Below are positions 1-10,501 of a DNA stretch of 64,000 nucleotides, in pieces. Source of the stretch: Climacium dendroides (Eukaryota; Streptophyta; Bryopsida; Hypnales; Climaciaceae); contig OX467090.1 in NCBI GenBank assembly GCA_950106755.1, positions 6,572,001 to 6,636,000 of the forward strand, read 5' to 3'. The position numbers were made by a program, and so were the translations under genes. Below the pieces are notes generated by a model. That model did no database searches and had not been told where the DNA came from. It was given only the letters and a program-made list of their open reading frames with translations. The first letter of the stretch is position 1; each line of letters starts with the position of its first letter.

Positions 1-224
1 AAAGATGAATAAAATTAGAATTTTTGGTTTGCCTTTCTACTTAAGCGTTTCCTTAGATTTGAACTTATTGTGCTGAATAGTAATTTTCTATTTGGTTATT
101 ATTTACTTCAACAACATGTAAATGATATCAAAATCTTGAAATTTGTATTTTACTTAAAAAATCTAATGAAATTTGACCAAGCCTAGTCATTAATCCTTAA
201 ACAATGTTGTGGCTTTTTTTAGCT

Positions 225-413
225 CATGAATGACAAAATCTCTTCATATAGGACAAAAGTGCACTATTCATCTTTAAAATTTTGTGCTAAAAGGAGAAGT
301 CTTCTACAGTAATTTGACTTTGAGTGAGTGCTTTTGCATTTATTTAAAACAATCATTCACACGCTATCAAAATGAATGATTTCCATGGTCATTAGTCTAT
401 TCTTTAAGGATTA
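225..413 (+). repeat. dispersed 190-bp repeat (family F), direct copy
   Basis: It shares the phrases 'gacaaaagtgca', 'ctattcatctt', 'gagtgcttttgcatt' and 'gatttccatggtca' in the same order with copies near 6.6, 26.1, 38.1 and 47.9 kb. The right side ends in a pyrimidine/purine stretch similar to 'ctttaagggttaa'. No coding capacity is visible. The family was recognised by eye, so the borders are approximate. Confidence 0.7.
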
Positions 414-1220
414 ACACCTAAAGAACCATTGTCCTTTGGGGGGACAAATGAGATTTCAAGTAGGTACCTATAGGCTGAATTTTTGTCATGATTTTTTTTT
501 AATTTAGAAAATAAAAAAATTGATTAGCTTCATGGGAATATAAATTTTTTTCAATTAGTGCAGTATTTCGAAACAAAATCTATGTCCAAATAAGCTCAAA
601 ACAAGGGAGAGAGGGCAACAAATTTATTTTTCAAAATTTGAATTAAGTTTCTTTTCTCATAGATTATATTTTTGTCTACATGAAAAGCTTTGATTCATTC
701 CATTTAGTTTGTTATGAGAAAGGTATGGACAATCTTGTTTTTTGGGCAACTAAAGCATCTTCTTGAAAAAACAACTTGTAGGATTCATTTCTAAATACAA
801 TATTTACAATTAAAAAAAAATTCCACATGGTTTAGTTTGCTTCCTAAAACAATCTCACCACTAGGATTAGTGCGATATAAATCCATTTTGTATTAAAAAT
901 TTAGATTTTCCTTCTATCTCATACCTACTTCGATTTAATAATTTTTTGAAGAATAAAAATTAAGTTTTTTTTGAATTTTTTTTGGTCCTAGATTCTCAAC
1001 TCAACTCCCTACAATAAAGATTTGAAGCTCAAAACTCTGTAGTGCAAAAAATTTAATTTAAGAACGTTCAAAGTCAAACAATCTAGTCCCGCAACGTGTT
1101 GAAAAACTTTTTTTTTTCACTATAAACGCAAATATCTTGCAATCTATATAGTCAAAATTTCTGAATTTTTCCCCACACATTTTCATACTAGTTAGGTGTA
1201 AGATCCTATGCTTAGATGTG

Positions 1221-1247
1221 AAAACAAAACAAAACAAAACAAAACAA
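1221..1247. repeat. (AAAAC)n microsatellite
   Basis: Five consecutive AAAAC units. Confidence 0.9.
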
Positions 1248-1322
1248 ATTTTTTTACTCTTTACCATAGAAATGGCAGTTTTGAGTGTTTTTGGGCAGAA
1301 AAAAGGCCTTGGTCCAGTACAA

Positions 1323-1700
1323 GTTAATCCTTAGAAGGACAAGCCAGTCACCGCAAAAATTATCTGTTTGGATACCTTGTGAATTGTTGACAAAGAAAAG
1401 AAAAAAACACTCATTGCAAGACAAGCTACTATAGAAGACCTCTCCTTTTCCCACAAAATTTGGAGGATGAATAGTTGCACTTTTGTCCTACACGGAGAGA
1501 TTCTTTGTCATTCATGGGCCAAAAAATGTCCTCTGCATCCTTTATGGGATAAAAAAACAACTAAAAGCATTCATTGGAGGTCAAACTACTCTGCGAGAAC
1601 TCTCCTTTTCACCAAAAAATTCCCAGAATGAACATCTCCACTTCTGTCTTATAGTTACTGTATAGTGAAAGATTCTCTGTCACTGTCATCCATCAGACAC
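1323..1700 (-). repeat. family F, two copies in tandem, reverse orientation
   Basis: Two reverse-oriented copies of the 190-bp repeat follow each other (about 1323-1505 and 1540-1700). Both carry the complement of 'agggagaggtcttc' and of 'gtgcaactattcat'. The second copy is more diverged. Confidence 0.65.
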
Positions 1701-1895
1701 TGTTGAAGGCCGGGATTCTCTGTGACTGTTAGTCCGCCTCGTCGTTGAACAGAAGCGCAGTGAAGAATGATCAGGCGACACTGCTTGTTCTCCTTGCCCC
1801 ATTTGCTTGCAGCCTGCCCAGCTTCTTCCTTTCTTCCCTCAGCAGTATCGCATAAAACGCGGCCGAGTAGTTTGCTCCTCCCCAGTAGTTTCACT

Positions 1896-2023
1896 GACTT
1901 TCAAAGCGGATATTTTGTTGTGCGAGTCCAGGGGAAGTAAAAGGAACTTCTGTCTCTCCTTGGTCTCTTTTTGTATTCTTTTACACCCAGAAATAGCAAT
2001 TGCGAATCGAGACTTCACGGAGC
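1896..2023 (+). pseudogene. duplicated fragment of UreG exon 4, intron 4 and perhaps exon 2
   Basis: Positions 1896-1992 align almost base for base with 3511-3605, which is the last 41 bases of UreG exon 4 plus the start of intron 4. The first 31 bases are identical or nearly so, and the similarity runs past the splice donor into intron sequence. The copy therefore came from genomic DNA, not from mRNA. A 16-base match to exon 2 (2530-2545) follows at 2008-2023. The order is exon 4 then exon 2, reversed from the gene. The fragment cannot encode UreG and lies in the probable promoter or leader. Confidence 0.75.
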
Positions 2024-2165
2024 AGACACCAGTTGAGGAGATTGAGCAGCCCCTACAAACAAACCTTCAGTGCCATTTCTCACGCGAAAGGGTGCGGATG
2101 CTCTAATCCTAGGATTGCACTGCAATCCGGGAAGCTGTAAGCGTAGGTGAAGGGTTTTAGGAGCT

Positions 2166-5100
2166 ATGGAGCATACTCACGCTCACGACCATGACCACGG
2201 TCATAGCCACGATCACTCGCATGACCACCACGACCACGACCACGACCACGGCCACGGCCACATCCATGCGAATCCGTAAGCACTCTTCTCCATTGAAATT
2301 ACGAGTGATTATGTCTTCTTCCATTCCTGTCTCTTTGGATCTTCTTTCTTCCGGAATTTGCTTTGGCTCGATTTGAGTTCTGATGGTCGAGGGGATGGGA
2401 TAGGGTCCAGCCCGAGTTCACTGCCGCGGATGGAAAGGTGTACCATTCGCATGATGGATTAGCTCCCCACACACATGAGCCACTGGAGTCTCCGGGGTTT
2501 TTCAGTCGACGGGCGCAACCTCTTTCGACGCGAGACTTCACGGAGCGGGCGTTTACGGTGGGCATTGGCGGGCCAGTGGGCACGGGGTATGGGGCTCCAT
2601 TGCCAATCGTGTGTTTGTGTGTGTGTCCAGCATGAGTTGCAGAGTTTGAATTTTTGTCAGTAGGATGCTTCAAGGTTGATGAGGAGAATGTGTGTGTAGG
2701 GGTGGAAACGGTGGGAAGGGTTAGGAAGTAGTGACTGTTTGTACGGGGGTGCTTGATTTGTTTACTGTAGGCCAGCTTGCTGTGGCTTTAGAGCTTTAGA
2801 GCTTTAGAGCTTGAAAGAGGATTTCTAGCAACATTTAGACTATAGGACTAAGAGAATCTTCTCTATGATTCCTAGGGAGGTTTTCCTTTTGTTATAGAGA
2901 GGCTTGCTTATGATACAGAGACCTTTGTATGATGAGCGGAACCATAGGCAGACTTTCTCCATATGATGCTTTCGAAAAGTTTGAGAACCAGTCTGAGAGT
3001 CCTGTTTTTGGCTTTAATCCACAATGGGATAAGCTTGTGTTAGGCCCTTGGTTAAAAAATTTGGTGAATGTTGTCAATTCGGCGGTGGATTGTCACATTA
3101 GGTGCAACGGAGTATCTGCGTATATTTTCCATATTGAACGCTTTGCGTGGGGCTCTGCAGGAAGACAGCTCTAATGTTGGCCCTATGCGAAGCTTTGCGT
3201 GACAAGTATAGCGTTGCTGCTGTAAGTTCTACCCCTTTTCTCTTGGGTCTCTAATTCATCAATTATTACGTTTGGTTTGAAGTTCTGATACGCACTGCTG
3301 CCTGAACTCTTGTTTTCCTACTTGAACATGTATTGTTTCCTTGGGGCAGGTCACGAACGATATCTTCACTGAAGAAGACGGAGAGTTCCTAGTGAAGCAT
3401 GGAGCTCTTGCTCCCGAGCGGATTTGTGCCGTGCAGACTGGTGGGTGCCCACATGCAGCGATCCGAGAGGACATCAGCATAAATTTGGGACCCCTGGAGG
3501 AGCTCTCACAGACTTTCAAAGCGGATATTTTGTTGTGCGAGTCTGGGGGAGGTAAAAGGAACTTCTATCTCTCCTTTCTCTCTTTTTGTAATGTTACACC
3601 AGAAGTTATAATTCCTGCGGATACTGCTAATTACAAGGAATTTGCTTTCCCACTGCAAATGTACTTTTGTTGGAAGAAATCTTCTAATTTTATGACTTTG
3701 CAACTCACGGTATATTTGTGGTCCAGTTTTTGTTGTAATTTTGGTGGAGTTGTGAGCATTACCCAATCTTTTCACATTGAAATGGTGGGACGAGAGTAGT
3801 ATGAAGAGACCCTCAGTACAGACCTAGCGTCCTATAGGGTATTGAACGGGACAAAGATCTAATTGAAATATAGAAGACCTTACTGTATTTTCAAAACCCA
3901 AAGGTCAATGTCATCAAACCTAAGGAGATCCGCTTTTGTAAGTTTTTATAAGACCCTGAGCAGGATGATTTGCGTGGCTTAGTGGCCATTGAACCTTGTC
4001 ACAAACCCTACTTACTTGCTCTGTAGGGTTGTGATTTATGAGGATCTTTGAAGAGTACCTCGAAGCTGTGGTCGGTTGTCTTCATCTGTGGGGTCTCAAA
4101 AGCATCAGGGCTTGGATGACGAACTCTATAGTATGTTGGATATTCTCCACCAGATCCTCTAGTCGAAATTGTTTTGTTCAAATTGGAATGGAACTGTGCT
4201 TGAATTTGGTTTAATAGAACGAGACGATTGATTGTTGAGTTTGTGGTGAAACATTTTGTAGACAATCTGGCAGCAAACTTCAGCCGGGAGCTGGCAGACT
4301 ACATCATCTACATCATTGATGTGTCTGGTGGGGACAAGATTCCTCGGAAGGGCGGTCCAGGCATCACTCAAGCTGATCTCCTTGTAAGATCTTCATACAG
4401 TTTTCCGATTACAAGGACACTGCAATAGGCATCCGAACACTTGATGAAACTCCTAATACCTTGCCAAAGGGTGAGCTGAAACTCACTGTGTTACACGACA
4501 TCCTTTATCGGCTTGAAGTGCCCTTGCTTAAAACAGTGGAGTGGTAAATATGCTTGCACTTAAGCCCAGATATGCTCACAACGTCATTTTGGAGGGACGG
4601 TATCTTGGAAGATAGTTTGACATATATTACTTTCCACTCTTTTCACATTGACTGCACCTGTGCATCAGATTTCAGTAGGGACTCTAATTATAGTGGTATA
4701 GAATGCTGCGAGTAAATAACCAGATTATGCTAGTAATTCTTGAAAAGTTTTTGGTTACTACAGTAGTTACAGCAAACACTACAGTACCTTGAAATCTACT
4801 GTCACTTAAATTACTCCGTGATTTTTAAGAGATTTCAGAATCAAGTATGTAACTGTAAACCATCATAGTTCGAAGTCAAAGACTGTCATTTACGTTTATT
4901 AGGGACAGTTGTGATTTTCTTTCACTTGTTCATGATGAAATGGGTTCCCATTCTGCTCGTGTCAGTGTGATTGATCTGTGGGGCGCAGCATTTGTAATGA
5001 CATCGTTCTTGGTCCAGGTAGTTCAAACACAACAGTTGACCCTTTGCGTTGTCTCTGCTGCAGGTTATCAACAAGACCGATCTGGCAGAGGCAATTGGAG

Positions 5101-5771
5101 CTGATTTGAAGGTCATGGAACGCGACTCACTGCGGATGCGTGATGGTGGTCCCTTTGTCTTCGCGCAGGTACCTCCAGAATCATGAAACTTGCTTATCAT
5201 ATTATTTTCGACTTCTTTCTGAGGTTGATTTTCCGTCTTTCATTTTTGTGGTTTGGAGCACTGTGACTACTAAACTGTGTGGGTAGTAAGTTAGAGGATA
5301 CTATTTGTGCCACTTAAAGCATGTCCATCAATATGTAGTAGTGTGCTCTAATTGGGAGATCACTAAAGAGCTCGGAGAGATCAGTTTGAGATCAAATTCT
5401 GAACACAATGTTCGAATTTCTGATGCAATCATTCAGGTGGGAATTTGTTCACTACTAAAAGTGAACAGTAGAGAACCCCATTTCCATTAATAGATCAGGG
5501 ACCAGAGGCATTTACTCAAGTCATGTTTACAGTACTTGCTGTTGAGTCCAACCATGTATGAATGCCCTAGACGAGTTGTCGGTGTCGGAGGTCAGTATAG
5601 AAGACGAGATCGAGTCCCTGACGGGTTAGTATCCTCTCAACCCTCCTAAACACTAAAATCTTCGGCACATATTTTCAATTGCAGGTGAAACACAAGATCG
5701 GCGTCTCAGACATCGTAAATTATGTCTTGAAGGCACATCAAGCGAGTACCCGTTCCCATCATATCCATTGA
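2166..5771 (+). CDS. UREG: urease accessory protein UreG (GTPase), 7 exons, 289 aa
   Basis: UreG hydrolyses GTP to drive nickel insertion into apo-urease in the cytosol, together with UreD and UreF. Exons: 2166-2275, 2404-2586, 3161-3221, 3350-3551, 4262-4383, 5064-5168, 5685-5771. All introns are GT-AG and the frame closes on TGA. Residues 1-37 are a His/Asp-rich leader typical of plant UreG and likely bind nickel. The P-loop GGPVGTGKT (92-100) is split between exons 2 and 3. The conserved metal-binding CPH (151-153) follows, then the switch region with [17 protein letters not shown] and the guanine-specificity motif NKTD at the start of exon 6. The length is close to that of plant UreG. The start is the first ATG of the His-rich frame. 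Intron 4 (about 710 bp) donated the fragment found upstream at 1896. The gene looks intact. Confidence 0.96.
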
Positions 5772-7764
5772 TGATTGTTGATTGAAAGTACTCGCAAAAG
5801 TTTTAGATCAGTCAGGGTGTTCGCCTTGTTTGTATTGGAGCTTTGACATGTGTGGATGAAGATTCCGTTATGCTTCCTTGCGCGTTTGACTATCTGCAGA
5901 ATAATTGAAACCATCTACAACTGATCATTAGTGAAGTTGTTGGTTCTTTTGAAATACAGCATCGCATTGGCCTGTTGCTTCGCCAATGTCCTTTACATTG
6001 TACATATGTTAAGGGTCAAATATTCATTTCTCTTTCAAATGCACCTTTGTCAGTTGAAATGCAAGATACAGAAATCAGCATCTTGCTTTTTCATTCAATC
6101 AAGTGCTCAAGGTTCTCATGCCGGTCTCCAAGACGGCACTTTTGGTGTCTCTGAAAATGATGAAGGTGGTTTGTTATGAGTGGATCCAAAACCTCTGTTT
6201 AGGGATAAGAATGACAACTCAATTTGACTGGAATGCATGTAATGAAAGTTTGGATCAAAATTTAAACGCAACTTTTGTTAAATTTCAAAGGCACTTACAC
6301 CTATAATCTTCCAGATAAGCATTTTGAGTATGGTTCCAATCATTGACCTACGTAAGTTCTCGTCTTGCACACCATAAGAATAAAATAACAATTTTTAAAG
6401 TTCTGAAAAACAGGTTTATCCGGAATCAACTAAGGTTTCTTGAAAAGATGCTATGAATTGGCAAAAATTTGTGGGGATTGATTTTTGCAGTTCTTGTAAT
6501 TCATCACCACTATGGTCTTTCTTTCTCAACAATAAAATCTGCAACATGAGTAATGAATCGTGAAGTGATTCCAACTTCTTGACCCTTGACGTTTGGCGAT
6601 GGTCGACAGTTTAGTGTACAACTAAAGTGCAACTATTCATCTTCTGAATTTTGTGTGAAAAGGGGAGATCTTCTATAATACTTTGACTTCCAATGAGTGC
6701 TTTTGGATTTTTTAAATCAATGATTCCCGTGGTATCAAAATGAATTTTTGTCTCATGGATGACAGAGAATCCTTCTAGTAAGACAAAATTGCAACTATTT
6801 ATTCTTGGAATTTTGTTATGAAAGTGGGAGGTCTTCCAATGAGTGCTTTTACAGTTTTTTAAGGAAATGATTCACACGATAACCACACGATTTTCAAACA
6901 GATGATTTCCACGGTCACTGGTCCGTCCTTTTAAAGGTTGAAGTACCAAATTAAAATACCCTATATAGTTCAAAGTGGAGAGATTGGTGCACTACAAGCT
7001 ATCAGCTCCGTGCACTACCAGCTCCGCGTATCAAATGCTCGCTTTTCAAGTACCGTATCAATCTGCTCCACCATCCTCAAGTTCACTGTAAGATTTGCAC
7101 TAGTCAAGAACGCACGGACCTCCACCTTGGCCCAGAGCCAACAAACTGCCGAGCCAGGAAAGCAACGTCATTTCCCAAAGGCCAAACCGAGGCCTCAACT
7201 TCATAACAAAGTTCTATTTCAAATTCTTCAGTCTACAATTCTTCAATATTTTACATTTTATCCACGTCGTCTAATATCAAATTGAAATAGGATCAAAAGC
7301 AGAAAATCCCTTAAAACATAGACAATCTGTCCAGAGACCTGATCCTATTCACCTGTAATGGTCAAATGCAAGGAGAGAGATTCCAACAAGGTCGCAGCAA
7401 GAGAGAGAAACAGGAGAACCCCAATCACGTAATGCAGATTGATTGATTTCGTCATCCATACAGAAAACAGTGTCGTCAGACAGATTTAGTACAAATTTCA
7501 ATACAAATTTCCTAGTGCGATGTTCTAAGCTTATAGATGTGTTGAGAGTCAGCAACCTCGGCTCCAACTCCACAGCATTCCTTCTCTCTCTCCAATCGTC
7601 CCGTAGCAGGCAAAACTGTCCACAAAACCAAGTGTGCTTTCTAAAGGGCCTCCGGCTATCCTCCTCTCCTGCAGCAGCTTATGCCGCAGCTTATACCATT
7701 CAGGATTTCCACAGAATCATATTCCTTGCGGCCAATTGATCAAAGGGAGAGCATGATCCTTAAA
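5772..7764. other. intergenic between convergent genes
   Basis: This covers the 3' flanks of the urease accessory gene (+) and the reductase-like gene (-). Two copies of the 190-bp family F repeat lie at 6610-6945. A small Pro/Ser-rich open frame near 7000-7290 shows no recognisable domain. No gene is called. Confidence 0.6.
6610..6945 (+). repeat. family F, two direct copies
   Basis: The copies at 6617-6750 and 6761-6945 each carry the 'gcaactatt', 'gaggtcttc' or 'gagatcttc', and 'aatgagtgctttt' phrases. The second ends with 'ccacggtcactggtccgtcc' followed by a purine-rich tail, as in the other copies. Confidence 0.7.
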
Positions 7765-10501
7765 TTAAAACTCCCAAGAGATAATTTGCTCCTTGGGGAT
7801 GCCCGCTTCTTCCAGAAGCTCCATCACCTCTGGCCTGGATTCCTTCTCCACACACACCACAGCTCCAGTTGTGAAAGGGTCGTACTCGAGGTCGTCTTCG
7901 TCCCACACGGAAGTGAACGACCCCACATGGCCTTGCCAGTCTTCACCTGCGGCGTCGTCCACAGTGGGGCGCACCTTGACGTTCTTGGACTCCCAGTCAG
8001 AATACTTATCCTGGAACGATACAAACAATCGTGAGAAACACACTGGGAGCCAAAAGATTGAAATGGAAAGTCTCCATATACCATACAGCAAGGGAGAGGT
8101 GCTGATGACTATACATAAGGACTTCGAACCTTGAATTTCCTACACCAATCTAGAAAATTTGCACATATAAGTAGTATTAAGCTAAAAAAATCAATTGTGA
8201 AAAACTAAAGATCAATAGATTAAGTATTCTCACTTGTCATAAATCAAAGCTCACTGGTATGGTCAAGGTTGCAACATTGTTAAAATCCAGTTCTGGCAAG
8301 CTAAAGAAAATACTAAGTTATGCAACAGGGTGTTGTTACAAATGTTGCCACGATTTTACTACAAGTATTTTGCCAAAAAACTTAAAAAGAGTGTCCTCTG
8401 CCTTACACATTGACCCTTACACATTGACGTAGAGACTGTGAAACAATACTGAAGACAATACTAAGTTTTCTATTGTGTCGTTACAAATGTTGCCACGATT
8501 GTACTACAAGTATTTTGCCAAAAAACTTAAAAAGAGTGCCCTCTGCCTTACACATTGACCCTTACACATTGACCTGGAGACAGGGAGACAGTGGATGGAG
8601 TTGCAAGTAACCTGGTAGGCGAGCTCTGAGGGCTTGGAGGCGGAGCAGAAAAGGCGCACTTCGTCCCTGAATGTCAAATTCATGCTCCCAATGTCACCGT
8701 CCGTGGCTTCGACGATGGCGCGCGCCACGGCCACGCCGCGACCCCCGGCGAAGAACACGATCGTCGGAAACCGAGCCAGCGTCAAAATTGGTCTCAAGTC
8801 CAGTCCCGACTCTTGCACGTACGGGCCGACTTCCAACTCTTGCCCTGCTCATGTCCATCTCATTCTATGTCAAACTCCCAGCCATACAGTTCAACCTATA
8901 TACAATTCAACCTATGTAAGTGGCAGCACTCGGGAGTAGATAAAGAGTAACACTAAAGTATCAATGCCTAAACGCTTATGCAATTAACACTTACATAGCT
9001 GAGCTTTAAGGAGGTTAACCTTTATAATGATTTACATTCATTAGTTCACATCAGAAGACGTCGTGAGAACTGTGAGTAGAGTCTTACGAGGGGAATAGGG
9101 AATGAATGAACCATGATTTTCACCTTGATGCATATGAGGGGCAAACAGTGAAGAGGGGAGCCTCGGAATGAAGAAGGTTGTCAACGCTTAAACACGTTGT
9201 GGTTTGTTTAATATTGTCTACACAGTGTATGCAACTTAGAGAGGAGTAGAAATTTTCAGGACAGTTAAGCTTAAAGGAGATAACATTAATCTGGGGTGGA
9301 CTGGACATACGCTGCAGCTCGGTGCCAGCACAGACGGACATCCAAATATGAAAGCTAGACAAGGAAAGGAATGTGAAGCAAATAGGAAATATTCGGCTCC
9401 ATTCTCACCTTCAGTAACGGCGTAAAGCTCAGCATTCGTGGCCTCATCGACGTGAAGCTCAACGGGAGCCTTCACGGACAAAGAAAATTGGGGCAACTTC
9501 ATGGTCCCCGCAGGAATGTCGCCTCGGAGCTTGTACAGCACCGGCACATTGATCTTCATCGAAAACGGACGACTCGAAGGGGCGGCCTTCACTTCCTGCC
9601 CGTTCAGACGCAATTGCGCCACGTTCCCAGGACTCGTGTATGCACTCTCCAGCGCCACTAGCTGCGCCACAAAACCAAGCACACGTTCAAAGCCTATCCA
9701 AACCCTAATAAGTTCCTATGGTCCTCACCATCGACAACCACCACCACCAATGTCGCACAATTCGTGGAAACAAAACAGCGCCATTGTGATCAATTCACTC
9801 TCCAAAACACCCCCAAAATCACTAAAATCACACAAAACACCCCCAAAAAACTGAAAAATTAAAAAAATTAAAAAAAGCTCCAAAAATCGCAAGATAATGC
9901 AAAAAATGGCGAAAAACTTGCAAAAACTTGTTGTCTGAGAAGGAAGAGGTTTGCGGTCACAAAAAATTGGTAAAATCACAAAGCATTGGAAAAATCGCAA
10001 AAAATTTGAAAAATTGCGAAAAATTGCAAAATGTTGCAATAAGTTGTGATTTCGGAAGGGAGAGTGTTGCGCGTTTACCTCTCGCGACACTTCGGTTTCC
10101 AGCGTGACGCAGCGCACGCCGGCCGCGACGTCGCGCACGGCCAACACCTTGGCCGGGTGCCAGTCCTGGTGTCCCGTGGTCTCCACCTCCGACACCACGA
10201 ACCCCGACGACTGCTCCTCCGCTTGCATGATCGCCTTCCTCTTCTGCAGAAGCTCCTGCTGCTCGGCGCTCATTTCGGCTTCCGCGCTCGCGGCTTCCGC
10301 CACACTTGCCCTCGTAACAGCAAACGAGGATCCCCCTCGCCTCCTCTGCACCCCTCTCCGGACGACGAGCTTCGTTCCCGCGACACCATTCAAGCCACTA
10401 CACATTGACAAGGCTTGCGGGCTAGAGCTCGCCTTTCCGCCATAGCTGACGCCTTGCTGCAGCAAGGAATGCGCGCTGGAACTCGCCAGCGAAGTCGCCA
10501 T
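7765..10501 (-). CDS. plastid FAD/NAD(P)-binding oxidoreductase, PKIWI502-like, 4 exons, 384 aa
   Basis: The protein resembles the ferredoxin-NADP-reductase-like family that includes kiwi fruit protein PKIWI502 and an uncharacterised Arabidopsis chloroplast protein; the substrate is unknown. Exons in transcript order: 10501-10079, 9661-9409, 8844-8612, 8010-7765 (TAA). The frame closes exactly. The N-terminus is Ser/Ala/Arg-rich without acids (MATSLASSSAHSLL...), as expected for a chloroplast transit peptide; an in-frame ATG lies further upstream at 10696 but gives a less typical start. SRPFSM (about 171-176) matches the FAD-binding R-x-[YF]-S pattern. FPTIVFFAGGRGVAVARA (about 249-266) sits where the NAD(P) loop lies, but has GGRG in place of the usual G-[ST]-G. 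The C-terminal domain contains DWQGHVGSF and the TGAVVCVEK strand. Exon 3 could use an acceptor 6 bases further in without a frame change. Confidence 0.87.
8300..8590. repeat. 145-bp tandem duplication inside intron 3
   Basis: Within intron 3 of the oxidoreductase gene, the segment at about 8304-8445 recurs at about 8453-8587 with roughly 145-base spacing. Shared phrases are 'gttacaaatgttgccacga', 'ctacaagtattttgcc' and 'ccttacacattgaccctt'. The second copy runs to within about 25 bases of the exon 3 donor. Confidence 0.9.
9840..10060. repeat. A-rich short-period repeat in intron 1
   Basis: Intron 1 of the oxidoreductase gene contains many short units such as 'aaaaattgc' and 'aaaaacttgc', with a period of about 10 bases. 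On the transcript strand this is a T-rich tract that follows the donor at 10078. Confidence 0.6.

Larger units (their letters stand above)
1..1895. other. intergenic, AT-rich, no gene seen
   Basis: No coding exon with plausible composition was found on either strand. The stretch holds copies of a dispersed 190-bp repeat (at 225-413 and 1323-1700) and an AAAAC microsatellite at 1221-1247. The last 200 bases become more GC-rich and probably belong to the promoter or leader region of the urease accessory gene that follows. Confidence 0.6.

Noticed and set aside
2299..2673. 124-codon minus-strand open frame opposite the UreG gene
   Set aside because: It is the antisense shadow of UreG exon 2 and its flanking introns; the sense strand gives a complete, well-known protein.
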